Shown piece after piece: positions 46,101 to 54,880 of a stretch of 64,000 nt of DNA. The notes beneath the pieces were generated by a model that saw nothing but the letters and a program-made list of their open reading frames with translations, searched no databases and was not told the origin of the DNA. The stretch comes from Microvirga solisilvae (GTDB taxonomy: Bacteria > Pseudomonadota > Alphaproteobacteria > Rhizobiales > Beijerinckiaceae). Where the stretch lies: assembly GCF_022808595.1 (NCBI RefSeq), contig NZ_JAKUCN010000006.1:1-64000 (forward strand), written 5' to 3'. The translations under genes and the position numbers were made by a program. Within the stretch, counting starts at the first letter, position 1; each line of letters starts with the position of its first letter.

Positions 46101-47765
46101 TTACTCCGCCGCGACAAGGACGGGCTGTGCCGGATGGGCTTCTTCCACGGCAGCCTCAGCGCTGGTGATCGTCTTCCAGACGTTCCACGCCATGATCAGG
46201 CTGCCGGCCACGAAGAATGCGCCGCCGAGTGCACGGATGATGTAGAAGGGATGCATCGCCTCAACGGTCTCGATGAACGAGTATTCGAGGAAGCCGAGGC
46301 TGGTATAGGCGCGCCACATGAGGCCCTGCAGGATGCCCGCGACCCACATCGAGGAGATGTACAGGACGATGCCGAGGGTCGAGATCCAGAAGTGCCAGGA
46401 GACGGCCTTCATCGAGTACAGCTCCTTCTTGTTCCACAGCCACGGAACGAGGCAGTAGACGCAGCCGAAGGAGATGTAGGCGACCCAGCCTAGAGCGCCG
46501 GCATGCACGTGGCCGATGGTCCAGTCGGTGTAGTGCGACAGGGAGTTCACTGCCTTCACGGACATGAGCGGGCCCTCGAAGGTAGCCATGCCGTAGAAGG
46601 CGACGGACACCACCATCAGGCGCAGCACGGGATCGGTGCGGAGCTTGTCCCATGCGCCTGAGAGCGTCATGAGGCCGTTGATCATGCCGCCCCAGGAGGG
46701 CATCCACAGCATCACCGAGAACACCATGCCGAGAGTCTGCGCCCAATCGGGAAGCGCGGTGTAGTGCAGGTGGTGCGGACCGGCCCAGATATACATGAAG
46801 ATCAGGGACCAGAAGTGGATGATGGAGAGGCGGTAGGAATAGACCGGCCGCTCGGCCCGCTTCGGGATGAAGTAATACATGATGGCGAGGAAGCCGGCGG
46901 TGAGGAAGAAGCCGACCGCGTTATGGCCGTACCACCACTGCACCAGCGCATCCTGCACGCCCGACCACACGATGTAGCTCTTCGGCGAGAAGATCGAGAC
47001 GGGGATCGTCGCGTTATTGCCGAGGTGCAGAACGGCGATGGTCAGGATGAAGGCGAGATAGAACCAGTTCGCCACGTAGATGTGGGATTCCTTGCGGCGC
47101 ATGACCGTGCCAAGGAAGACCAGGAAATACGTGACCCAGACGATGGTGAGGAACAGATCGGCATACCACTCGGGCTCGGCATATTCCTTGCCCTGCGTGA
47201 TGCCGAGCAGATAGCCCGTGCCCGCGATGACGATGAAGAAATTATAGCCGAGAACAACGAACCAGGGTGCGATGTCGCCAACCATCCGTGCGCGGCAGGT
47301 GCGCTGTACGACATAGAACGACGAGGCGATCAGCACGTTGCCGCCGAAGGCGAAGATCACTGCGGAAGTGTGCAGCGGCCGCATGCGCCCGAAGGACAGC
47401 CAGGACGTGTCGAAGTTGAGCGACGGGAACGCGAGCTGCAGGGCAATGAGGAGACCAATGGTGAAGCCGGCGATGCCCCAGACGATGGAGGCGATGGTGG
47501 CGAATTTCACAGGCCCCATATTGTAATTGGGCTTGCCGTTGATCGTCAGCGGCGGTAGTGCGGCCGGGCGCTCGTAGTAGCGATTGACGATGACGAACAC
47601 GGACGCGACGCTCGCGGCCGCAAAGAGATAGGCATGGAACGCGTATTCGGGCGTGTAGGCTTTTGCCGCGATGATGATGCTCAGGAAGCCAAGGGCGGCG
47701 AAGGCAAGAGCGGAGCCTGCTTCGCCGAAGGTCATTCCTTTAGGAGTTGTTGCCGTTTGAGCCAT
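46101..47765 (-). CDS. ccoN: CcoN, catalytic haem-copper subunit of cbb3-type cytochrome oxidase
   Basis: A 554-residue polytopic haem-copper oxidase subunit starting [17 protein letters not shown]. The CuB/haem ligands are visible in [31 protein letters not shown] and [15 protein letters not shown]. The start at 47765 is chosen over an open ATG at 47849. The FixK box occupies 47849-47862, so transcription should begin near 47814, downstream of that earlier ATG. The product is the high-affinity oxidase used at very low oxygen. Confidence 0.96.
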   Translation of the reverse strand: MAQTATTPKGMTFGEAGSALAFAALGFLSIIIAAKAYTPEYAFHAYLFAAASVASVFVIVNRYYERPAALPPLTINGKPNYNMGPVKFATIASIVWGIAGFTIGLLIALQLAFPSLNFDTSWLSFGRMRPLHTSAVIFAFGGNVLIASSFYVVQRTCRARMVGDIAPWFVVLGYNFFIVIAGTGYLLGITQGKEYAEPEWYADLFLTIVWVTYFLVFLGTVMRRKESHIYVANWFYLAFILTIAVLHLGNNATIPVSIFSPKSYIVWSGVQDALVQWWYGHNAVGFFLTAGFLAIMYYFIPKRAERPVYSYRLSIIHFWSLIFMYIWAGPHHLHYTALPDWAQTLGMVFSVMLWMPSWGGMINGLMTLSGAWDKLRTDPVLRLMVVSVAFYGMATFEGPLMSVKAVNSLSHYTDWTIGHVHAGALGWVAYISFGCVYCLVPWLWNKKELYSMKAVSWHFWISTLGIVLYISSMWVAGILQGLMWRAYTSLGFLEYSFIETVEAMHPFYIIRALGGAFFVAGSLIMAWNVWKTITSAEAAVEEAHPAQPVLVAAE

Positions 47766-47848
47766 AGGTCTCGACCGTTTTGAAATTTTGGCGAGGCCCT
47801 GAGCTTCGCCATCAGCTCCCTCACTAGGAGTGGGATAGGCAAGGGGCA

Positions 47849-47862
47849 TTGATGCAAATCAA
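47849..47862 (-). promoter_or_regulatory. FixK-type box upstream of ccoN
   Basis: TTGATGCAAATCAA, read on the plus strand, is a perfect TTGAT-N4-ATCAA dyad. It is centred 90.5 bp before the ccoN ATG at 47765. It overlaps the T-rich tail of the hemN terminator (47855-47863), so termination and activation signals share bases. Confidence 0.88.
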
Positions 47863-47882
47863 ACGGGGGCCTAAAGCCCCCG
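47855..47882 (-). terminator. Intrinsic terminator of hemN
   Basis: CGGGGGC (47864-47870) and GCCCCCG (47876-47882) form a perfect 7-bp GC stem with a 5-nt loop, followed on the minus strand by TTTGATTT. It lies 30 bp past the hemN stop at 47913 and isolates hemN from ccoN. Confidence 0.85.
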
Positions 47883-47912
47883 TGAAATCCCTTGAAACAA
47901 CCCGTTGAGTAC

Positions 47913-49256
47913 CTACACGGCGCGAGAGTGACGCGCCGCCCCGTTCTCGAGATAGCGGTCGAAGGCCGCGCAGACGTTGCGAACCAGAAGATGGCTCTCC
48001 TCCGGAATTTGGATGGATAGGCCTTTGCGCTTCACAAGCCCGTCGCGCGCCATGTCATCGATGGCGGCAAGCTCGCCCGCAAAGGTGGAGGCTGCTTCGT
48101 CAGGTGTGATTCCTCGAAGATCGACCGAGAAGTCGCACATCAGGCGCTCGATGATGCTCCGGCGCAGCCGGTCGTCATCCGTCAGGACAATTCCGCGCAC
48201 AGTGGCGAGCTGCCCCTTTGTGATAGCCTCGCGATAGGCAACAGTGCTCGATGCGTTCTGAACATAGCCCTGAGGCAGGGAGCCGATGGCCGAGGTGCCG
48301 AAGCCGATGAGAGCCGTGGCTTCGTCGGTCGTGTAACCCTGGAAATTCCGGTGCAGGCGGCCTTCGCGCTGTTGCGCTACCATGGGGTCGCTCGGCTTTG
48401 CGAAGTGATCCAGCCCGATCTGGACATAGCCTGCTTCGACGAGAGCAGCTGCCGCTGCCGTGTTCTGTTCGACCCGCTCGATGGCGTCCGGCATGGTTTC
48501 CTCAGGCAGGAGGGCCTGGTGGCGTTTCATCCAGGGAACATGGGCATAGCCGAAGAGTGCGATCCGGTCGGGGTCGAGCTGCAGAGCCTGCTCTACCGTG
48601 CGCAGCACGCTTTCCGTCGTTTGGTAGGGAAGGCCATACATCAGGTCGAGGTTCAGTCCGGTCACGCCGGCATTCCGCAGCCAGTCAGCCACCTTGGCGG
48701 TTTGCTCGAAGGATTGGATGCGGTTGATGGTTTTCTGAACCTTGGGATCGAAATCCTGCACGCCAAGGCTCGCCCGGTTCAGGCCAGAGGCAGCGAGTGC
48801 GTTCACATGTTCCAGAGTGAGCGTGCGCGGATCGATCTCGACCGCGATCTCGGCGGTGGAGCTGATGCCGAAGGAGCGCTCCAGCAGGCCCATGATGCGC
48901 CTGAGATCGGCACCTGACAGGATCGTCGGCGTTCCGCCGCCCCAATGGATATGCGTGACGTCCATGCGCTCCGGCAGCTGTTGGGCGACGAGTTCGATCT
49001 CTTGCTCCAGAAGCTCCACATAGGACGCAACAGGGCTGTAGCTGCGGGCGACCGTGGTGTGGCAGCCGCAATAGAGGCACAGCTCGGCGCAGAACGGAAC
49101 GTGCAGATAAAGGGATAGAGCCGTTCTGGGAGAAAGCTCCGCAAGCCATTTGGCATAGGTATCCGCTCCCACCTCCGGTTTGAAATGCGGGGCGGTGGGA
49201 TAGCTCGTGTAGCGCGGCACGCGCTGATCGTAGCGGGCAATGAGTTCTGGCGTCAT
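47913..49256 (-). CDS. hemN: Oxygen-independent coproporphyrinogen III oxidase (radical SAM)
   Basis: A 447-residue radical SAM enzyme. It begins with RYDQRVPRYTSYPTAPHF and has the iron-sulfur motif CAELCLYCGCHT (Cx3CxxC), WGGGTPTIL, the SAM-binding EIDPRTLT, and the HemN C-terminal domain. It makes protoporphyrinogen IX without oxygen, supplying haem for the cbb3 oxidase. The ATG is flanked by a FixK-type box and has only AGAAG as a ribosome site; see the leaderless finding. Confidence 0.95.
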   Translation of the reverse strand: MTPELIARYDQRVPRYTSYPTAPHFKPEVGADTYAKWLAELSPRTALSLYLHVPFCAELCLYCGCHTTVARSYSPVASYVELLEQEIELVAQQLPERMDVTHIHWGGGTPTILSGADLRRIMGLLERSFGISSTAEIAVEIDPRTLTLEHVNALAASGLNRASLGVQDFDPKVQKTINRIQSFEQTAKVADWLRNAGVTGLNLDLMYGLPYQTTESVLRTVEQALQLDPDRIALFGYAHVPWMKRHQALLPEETMPDAIERVEQNTAAAAALVEAGYVQIGLDHFAKPSDPMVAQQREGRLHRNFQGYTTDEATALIGFGTSAIGSLPQGYVQNASSTVAYREAITKGQLATVRGIVLTDDDRLRRSIIERLMCDFSVDLRGITPDEAASTFAGELAAIDDMARDGLVKRKGLSIQIPEESHLLVRNVCAAFDRYLENGAARHSRAV

Positions 49257-49290
49257 GACAGCTTCTTGCGCTGCCCTTGCGCAGAAGGCC

Positions 49291-49304
49291 TTGATTTAGG
49301 TCAA
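49291..49304 (-). promoter_or_regulatory. FixK-type box upstream of hemN
   Basis: TTGATTTAGGTCAA is centred exactly 41.5 bp before the first base of the hemN ATG (49256). An activator acting at -41.5 would start transcription at or next to the initiation codon. It is about 134 bp from the divergent protease-like gene. Confidence 0.8.
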
Positions 49305-49437
49305 GCCTCTGGAACTGGCTCCGTTTCCACTCATCATGGGGTTGTGGGTTGAACGGCGGGCGTTTTCCGCCATCTTGATAAGATGATGCGTCTTCCGGCA
49401 TCCGCCGGCTGGAGGGCAGGGTTCAAGGAGTTTTCCG

Positions 49438-50418
49438 ATGCAATCTCCGGAAGAATGGCAGATCCCGCCCGAATTCCAGCCCGACCAGGACACTCTCTCC
49501 TATGATCTCCGGGAAGCCCTGAGCGCCGTTGTTTCGCTCCGCGCCCGGGTGCCGGAGGATGCTTTCACGGCGGAGACTCTTGGCATCGAGCGGGCCGGAC
49601 AGGGTGTCGTCATCCGCGCCGATGGCCTTGTCGTGACCATCGGATACCTGATCGCCGAAGCCGAGGAGGTCTGGCTCACCACCAACAAGGGGCGGACGGT
49701 CGAGGCTCACGTGATCGCCTATGATTACGACAGTGGCTTCGGGCTGGTGCAGGCGCTCGAACCTCTCGGGCTGCCGGTTTTGTCGCTAGGCGATTCCAGG
49801 CGCCTGTCGCCGGGGGATCAGGTAGTCATGGGCGGCGCCGGTGGCAGCACCCATTCTCTTTCGGCCCAGGTGGTCGCCTGCCAGGAATTTGCGGGCTATT
49901 GGGAATATCTGATCGACAATGCCATCTTCACTGTTCCCGCTCACCCCAATTGGGGCGGCACGGCCCTCATTGGCCCACGTGGCGATCTGGTCGGCATCGG
50001 CTCCCTCCAACTGCAGCACCAGGCGCAAGGCGGTGCTATCGTCCCCCTGAACATGAGCGTGCCGATCGACCTCCTGAAGCCCATCCTCGACGATCTTCTG
50101 ACCCTCGGCCGGGTCGGCAAGCCTGCTAAGCCCTGGCTCGGCTTCTATGTGTCCGAGACGGAAGAGGACTTGGTTTCCATCATCGGTCTTGCAGGCGACG
50201 CGCCCGCGCAGCGGGCGGGCCTGAGGGCTGGCGACAATGTTCATGCCGTCGCCGGGCAGGCCGTGACATCGCTCGCGGAGTTCTACCAAGCCATCTGGGC
50301 GCTGGGGCCTGCAGGCGTGGATGTGCCGCTGACGCTGGAGCGGGAAGGGGATACCTTCGACGTGACGATCCGCTCAGCCGATCGCGGACGCTTCATGAAA
50401 ACGCCGAAACTGCAATAG
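49438..50418 (+). CDS. DegP/HtrA-like protein with PDZ domain and lost catalytic triad
   Basis: A 326-residue protein with a trypsin-like domain (about 25-205) and a C-terminal PDZ domain (about 215-310, GLAGDAPAQRAGLRAGDNVHAV). The position of the catalytic His is Tyr (VVTIGYLI replaces the usual TNxHV). The Ser position in the usual GNSGGP is Trp (PNWGGTAL). The Asp site (YDSGFGLV) survives. Proteolysis is therefore unlikely; a chaperone or adaptor role is inferred. No signal peptide is visible. It is divergent from hemN. Confidence 0.8.
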   Translation: MQSPEEWQIPPEFQPDQDTLSYDLREALSAVVSLRARVPEDAFTAETLGIERAGQGVVIRADGLVVTIGYLIAEAEEVWLTTNKGRTVEAHVIAYDYDSGFGLVQALEPLGLPVLSLGDSRRLSPGDQVVMGGAGGSTHSLSAQVVACQEFAGYWEYLIDNAIFTVPAHPNWGGTALIGPRGDLVGIGSLQLQHQAQGGAIVPLNMSVPIDLLKPILDDLLTLGRVGKPAKPWLGFYVSETEEDLVSIIGLAGDAPAQRAGLRAGDNVHAVAGQAVTSLAEFYQAIWALGPAGVDVPLTLEREGDTFDVTIRSADRGRFMKTPKLQ

Positions 50419-50479
50419 ATTGAGGGGGCGACTTCAATCACGCTCCGAACATGTGGCCTCAACTCCTCAGGATAATCCG

Positions 50480-51316
50480 ATGACACGAACAGTGACGCTG
50501 CCAACGGGCGAAGCCGTTCCCGCGCTTGGCCAAGGCACTTGGCAGATGGCCGAGACTAGCAGCAGACATGCACAGGAAATCGAAGCGCTGCGTCTCGGCG
50601 TCGAACTGGGCATGACACTGATCGACACGGCTGAAATGTATGGTGAGGGAGCGTCGGAAAAACTCATCGCAGAAGCCCTCGGGACTGAGCGTGATAATCT
50701 GTTCCTCGTGAGCAAGGTCTATCCGCATAATGCCAGCCACAACGGTGTCCGCGAAGCATGCGAGAGAAGCCTGAAGCGCCTCAACACGGACCGTCTCGAT
50801 CTGTATCTGCTGCATTGGCGAGGCGGTGTTCCACTGGAGGAGACCGTCGCGGCTTTTGAGGAACTGCGCCTCGAAGGCAAGATCCGCCATTGGGGCGTGA
50901 GCAATTTCGACACGGATGACATGGAAGAACTGTTCTCTGTCGACAATGGGCGAAACTGCGCGACCAATCAGGTGCTCTACAACGTGACGCGGCGTGGGCC
51001 GGAATACGATCTGATCCCCTGGATGGCCGAGCGAAACATGCCCGTGATGGCCTATAGTCCCATCGAGCAGGGGAGGCTTCCGAAATCCGGTATTCTACAG
51101 GAGATTGGCCGTAACCATGGCGCAAGCTCTTACCAGATCGCCCTTGCTTGGCTGCTTCTGAAGCCCGGAACTATTGCAATTCCCAAGGCTTCCAGCATCT
51201 CTCATGTGCGCGACAATAGGAAGGCCCTCGATATTCGGTTGAGTGCTGAGGAGTTGGATGCCATTGATGCCGCGTTTCCGGCGCCGAGGCGCAAGCGTCC
51301 GCTCGAAATGATCTGA
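50480..51316 (+). CDS. Aldo/keto reductase
   Basis: A 278-residue AKR TIM-barrel enzyme. The tetrad is visible: Asp and Tyr in LIDTAEMYGEGASE, Lys in FLVSKVYPHNAS and His in LYLLHWRGG. NADPH binding uses the C-terminal GTIAIPKASS region. The substrate is unknown. AGGATAA precedes the ATG at 50480; a longer frame from 50420 lacks a good site. It is followed closely by the inositol-phosphatase gene. Confidence 0.92.
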   Translation: MTRTVTLPTGEAVPALGQGTWQMAETSSRHAQEIEALRLGVELGMTLIDTAEMYGEGASEKLIAEALGTERDNLFLVSKVYPHNASHNGVREACERSLKRLNTDRLDLYLLHWRGGVPLEETVAAFEELRLEGKIRHWGVSNFDTDDMEELFSVDNGRNCATNQVLYNVTRRGPEYDLIPWMAERNMPVMAYSPIEQGRLPKSGILQEIGRNHGASSYQIALAWLLLKPGTIAIPKASSISHVRDNRKALDIRLSAEELDAIDAAFPAPRRKRPLEMI

Positions 51317-51341
51317 TGCCTCTTCTTCGCACGTGAGCCTT

Positions 51342-52175
51342 ATGATTTTTTCCAGAGCCGATGCCCTCAGAGTTGCGGAAATCCTGAGAGATGCCGCGCA
51401 GACAGAGATCCTCCCACGTTTCAGAAATCTATCCGCCGGTGAGATACGCACCAAGTCATCGCAGCTCGATCTGGTCACGGACGCGGATGAAGCAGCGGAA
51501 CGTAAGATCGGAGCAGAGCTTCTGCGCGCCTTTTCGAATGCGCTCGTGATTGGTGAAGAGGGCGTAAGCCGTGATCCGGCATTGCTCGATGGATTGGATG
51601 ATGCGGATCTCGCCTTTATCCTCGATCCCGTCGACGGAACGCTCAATTTTGCATCGGGTCTGCCGTTGTTCGGCGTCATGGCATCCGTCGTCATGAAGGG
51701 AGAGGTGGTCTGTGGCGTCATTCTCGACCCGATCTGCGATGACTGGGCCGTGGCCGTGCGGGGAGAGGGTGCATGGCTGCAGAGGCCAGACGGTAGCACC
51801 ACGCCTTTGCGTGTCGCATCCCCTGTTGCGCTCGCAGAAATGGCTGGCAATGTGTCGTGGCGCTATCTTCCGCCGGATTTGATGCCTGTTGTAACTGGCT
51901 CTTTCCCGCGTATAGCCATGGTCACCAATTTGAGATGTGCGGCGCATGCCTATCGCCAGATCGCTAGCGGGCACATGCATTTTTCATTCTCATCGAGCGT
52001 GCTGCCGTGGGATCACGCCGCAGGCTGGCTGATCCACAAAGAAGCCGGGGGCTATACGGCGCATTTCGATGGATCGCCATATCGGGCCTCCAATCGGGGA
52101 GGCGGCCTAATCTCTGCGCCGGACAGGGAAAGCTGGCAGGTCTTGCGCGATGCGCTTCTGCTGTCTCAGTTGTAA
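51342..52175 (+). CDS. Inositol monophosphatase family protein
   Basis: A 277-residue metal-dependent phosphatase. It has EEGVSRD at the first metal site, the family signature ILDPVDGTLNFASG (Asp residues binding Mg/Li), and the second signature LPWDHAAGWLIHKEAGG near 225. It may act on inositol phosphate, histidinol phosphate or PAP. ATG at 51342 and GTG at 51333 are both possible. It lies 26 bp after the aldo/keto reductase, probably in the same operon, and its 3' end overlaps the convergent gene by 10 bp. Confidence 0.87.
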   Translation: MIFSRADALRVAEILRDAAQTEILPRFRNLSAGEIRTKSSQLDLVTDADEAAERKIGAELLRAFSNALVIGEEGVSRDPALLDGLDDADLAFILDPVDGTLNFASGLPLFGVMASVVMKGEVVCGVILDPICDDWAVAVRGEGAWLQRPDGSTTPLRVASPVALAEMAGNVSWRYLPPDLMPVVTGSFPRIAMVTNLRCAAHAYRQIASGHMHFSFSSSVLPWDHAAGWLIHKEAGGYTAHFDGSPYRASNRGGGLISAPDRESWQVLRDALLLSQL

Positions 52176-52789
52176 GGCTGTCTTGGCGCAGGTTCGATCA
52201 TTGCATCGATCTCGGCAATCCTCGCGCTGCGCTTCTTGCATTGCCGGTCGAGATAGCATGACCGTCCGATGCCGAGAGCGAGGATCGGCAGAGCCCAAAG
52301 GAAGTCGATGGCTCTGAGCAGAACGAGAGCGAGTGCCGCTATCGACACGAGCCATGTCTCGACCCGGCCGAAGCCTTCCGTGAACTCGTTCTTCAAAACG
52401 AGTTGCTGACGCTCCAACAGCAGATCGACGTGACGCGGCTTGCGGGATTGCTCTTCGCGCCGCTCTATGGCGATTGTCGCGGTATGGCGGCGAAGCTCTT
52501 CAATGCTGGCCTGCAGGAGAGTCAGCTGCTCCGCTCGATCGTGAGCGGGATCGAGTTTCTGGGGCGGCGAGAAAATCGTGATGATGCGGTCGCGCAGGGC
52601 CACGATCGCCGGCGGAGCGTTATCCTGTTCGGAACCGATCTTGGCATGCTGGAAACGATCCGTAATGCGGCTGCGAATCTGGGCTGCCGTGTTATCAGCG
52701 ACGGCGGTTCGCTCCTTCGACCTGAAGGAAGCGGCGACATGGTCGGCGATGAGGTTCTCAATCGCGACGTGAGCCCTTTCCACCGGCAT
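52166..52789 (-). CDS. Hypothetical protein with coiled coil and C-terminal membrane hairpin
   Basis: A 207-residue protein not matched to a family. Residues about 80-115 are a charged helix (ERREEQSRKPRHVD), followed by a helical segment and two adjacent hydrophobic stretches (WLVSIAALALVLLRAIDFLW and ALPILALGIG) near 140-175, then a basic tail with Cys. It could be a tail-anchored inner-membrane protein. Codons are GC-rich at third positions. An overlapping plus-strand frame (52403-52924) was judged a shadow. Confidence 0.6.
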   Translation of the reverse strand: MPVERAHVAIENLIADHVAASFRSKERTAVADNTAAQIRSRITDRFQHAKIGSEQDNAPPAIVALRDRIITIFSPPQKLDPAHDRAEQLTLLQASIEELRRHTATIAIERREEQSRKPRHVDLLLERQQLVLKNEFTEGFGRVETWLVSIAALALVLLRAIDFLWALPILALGIGRSCYLDRQCKKRSARIAEIDAMIEPAPRQPYN

Positions 52790-52961
52790 GAACTGCTTCC
52801 TTCCCTGAAGGTGCCGTCAACGGATGAATCCTGGCAAGGCAGAGAGGTCAGGGTGCTCGTGCCGGATGGCCGCGCAAGGTGCGGCACGCCTGATCATGAA
52901 TTCTTAAGGTTAAGGGAAGCTTAAAATTTGAGGCGCAACGCCAGAAAGGGAGAAATCTTGC

Positions 52962-53282
52962 CTAAGCGCCGGGTTCGGCATCGGAATGCCCGGGCACCAT
53001 CCTGGCGAGTTCCTGGAGGAAGGCCACGGATTCCTTTGGACGTCCTTCCTGTTCGGCGATCTTGCTGATGTTCTGCAGCAGGGATGTGATCTCGCTGGCC
53101 TTCGCCACACGGCCCACCGACAGCACGTGGAAGAAAGCGGAGAAGGCGACCATGACAGCTTGGTTGTGTTCTTCCAGTTTCCGGCACTGTTCCTTGAGGG
53201 CCTTGATGTCCTTTTCCTGGGCGGAAACGATATCCACCAGGGTCAGCATCTGCTCGGCAAGTGTATCGACGGAAGCGCTCAT
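52962..53282 (-). CDS. Hypothetical helical protein (about 106 aa)
   Basis: From the ATG at 53282 the protein starts MSASVDTLAEQMLTLVDIVS. It has a coiled coil with SAQEKDIKALKEQCRKLEE, then a hydrophobic helix AVMVAFSAFFHVLSVGRVA and a helical tail. No family is recognised. The same frame is open to 53495 with a less ordered, Arg-rich N-terminus, so a longer start cannot be excluded; neither has a good ribosome site. Confidence 0.5.
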   Translation of the reverse strand: MSASVDTLAEQMLTLVDIVSAQEKDIKALKEQCRKLEEHNQAVMVAFSAFFHVLSVGRVAKASEITSLLQNISKIAEQEGRPKESVAFLQELARMVPGHSDAEPGA

Positions 53283-53559
53283 GTCTTTTGAAGAATCCGG
53301 CTCTTCTGGAGTGATGGATGCGGAACGCACATACCTTGTGTGCCGTCCCTCTGCTGGCCTCTCTTGTGATTGTTCGAGCCCAAGTATCACTTCGACGTCG
53401 TCCACGACTACAGCAGGAAGTCGCGCCCTATCAGCGACCCGTGTCGCCGTGTGCTGCAGAATGCTGCGAATCCGTTCCTGAACGCGGGTCAACATCTCGG
53501 CAATCCAAGCATGATCGGGACCTTTAGAAAAGGGCCAGCACTTGGAGAGGTCGGCTCAA

Positions 53560-54807
53560 TCAGCCCAGGGCATAGAGCAGGCGGGCGCGGATTGTGCCTT
53601 CCAGGTTGCGGATTTCCTCAAGGGTCTCTCGGCTGTGTTCGGGCTGCCCTTCCACCTCGATCACCACATAGCCGATCTCGCCATCAGTCTGCAGATGCTG
53701 CGCCGTGATGTTGAGGCCTCGCTTGGAGAAGGCTTGGTTGAGGCGTCCGAGCATGCCCGGCACGTTGCGGTGGACGTGAATGTAGCGCGTTCCCGTGGCG
53801 CGGGACGACAATTGCACCTGCGGGAAGTTCACGGCGCCGATGGTCGAGCCGACATCGGAATAGTCAATGAGCTTTCGGGCCACTTCGGCGCCGATGCGCT
53901 CCTGCGCTTCTTCCGTGGAGCCGCCGATATGTGGTGTGAGAATGACGTTGTCGAGACCTTGGAGCGGTGTCTCGAAACGATCTTTGTTGGAGGCAGGCTC
54001 CACAGGGAATACGTCGACGGCCGCACCGCGCAGATGGCCGCTCTTCAATGCTTCTGCAAGCGCATCCAGATCCACGACCGTGCCACGGCTGTTGTTGATG
54101 AGGTAGGCACCCTTCTTCATGGTGGCGATCTCGGCTGCGCCGATCATGCCATGAGTGGCGGGTGTCTCCGGAACATGCAGGCTCACCACGTCGCTTTGCG
54201 CAAGAAGATCGTGCAGGCTATCTGCAGGCTCGGTGTTGCCATGCCGCAGCTTGTCGGTCAGATCGAAGAAGATCACACGCATGCCCATGGACTCGGCAAG
54301 GTATGAAAGCTGCGATCCGATATTGCCGTAGCCAACGATACCGAGCGTCTTGCCGCGTACCTCGTGGCTGTCGATGGCCGACTTGTCCCAGCCGCCCACA
54401 TGAGCCGCCGCAGATTTCGGGAGGACACGTCGCAGCAACATGACAACTTCGCCGATCACGAGCTCGGCGACGCTGCGCGTATTGGAGAAGGGAGCATTGA
54501 AGATCGGGATACCGGCATGGCGGGCGGCTTCGAGATCCACCTGGTTCGTGCCCACACTGAAGCAGCCAACGGCGATGAGGCGGTTTGCAGCCTCGAAGAC
54601 CTCGGCAGTCAGCTGGGTTCGCGAACGAATACCAAGAATGTGCACGCCCTGGAGAGCTTCGATCAGCTCCTTCTCATCGAGTGCTGTCTTCAGATAGGTC
54701 ACGTTGGTGTACCCGGCGGAGCGGATCAGCTCGACAGCGCTCTCGTTGACTCCTTCGAGCAGGAGCACGCGGATCTTATCTTTCTGCAGAGAGAACTGCT
54801 CGCTCAT
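53560..54807 (-). CDS. serA: D-3-phosphoglycerate dehydrogenase
   Basis: A 415-residue enzyme of the shorter, E. coli-like type: catalytic/NAD domains plus one C-terminal ACT domain (about 340-415, IHVHRNVPGMLGRLNQAF). The Rossmann motif is GIVGYGNIGSQLS, the catalytic Arg is in NNSRGTVVD and the catalytic His in LTPHIGGS. It catalyses the first step of serine synthesis, and the ACT domain usually binds serine for feedback. GGAG five bases before the ATG at 54807 decides the start over a GTG at 54822. serC is not adjacent. Confidence 0.93.
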   Translation of the reverse strand: MSEQFSLQKDKIRVLLLEGVNESAVELIRSAGYTNVTYLKTALDEKELIEALQGVHILGIRSRTQLTAEVFEAANRLIAVGCFSVGTNQVDLEAARHAGIPIFNAPFSNTRSVAELVIGEVVMLLRRVLPKSAAAHVGGWDKSAIDSHEVRGKTLGIVGYGNIGSQLSYLAESMGMRVIFFDLTDKLRHGNTEPADSLHDLLAQSDVVSLHVPETPATHGMIGAAEIATMKKGAYLINNSRGTVVDLDALAEALKSGHLRGAAVDVFPVEPASNKDRFETPLQGLDNVILTPHIGGSTEEAQERIGAEVARKLIDYSDVGSTIGAVNFPQVQLSSRATGTRYIHVHRNVPGMLGRLNQAFSKRGLNITAQHLQTDGEIGYVVIEVEGQPEHSRETLEEIRNLEGTIRARLLYALG

Positions 54808-54844
54808 ATCGGCTCCATTCACCTATCAGGCCACGCCATAGGCT

Positions 54845-54875
54845 TTTGAGGGTAATGGGGAAATTTCCCTATTGG
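54845..54875 (+). promoter_or_regulatory. Palindrome within a candidate promoter, divergent from serA
   Basis: GGGAAATTTCCC at 54858-54869 is a perfect 12-bp palindrome; AAT and ATT flank it with one mismatched base each side, extending it to 20 bp. It lies between a TTGAGG (54846-54851) and TATTGG (54870-54875), a possible sigma-70 promoter for the downstream RNA, and 51 bp before the serA start on the other strand. A dimeric regulator could control both. Confidence 0.45.
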
Positions 54876-54880
54876 TGCCC

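Noticed and set aside
52403-52924. 173-codon plus-strand open frame
   Set aside because: It overlaps a minus-strand frame with better third-position GC and a plausible membrane hairpin; the minus-strand gene was kept.
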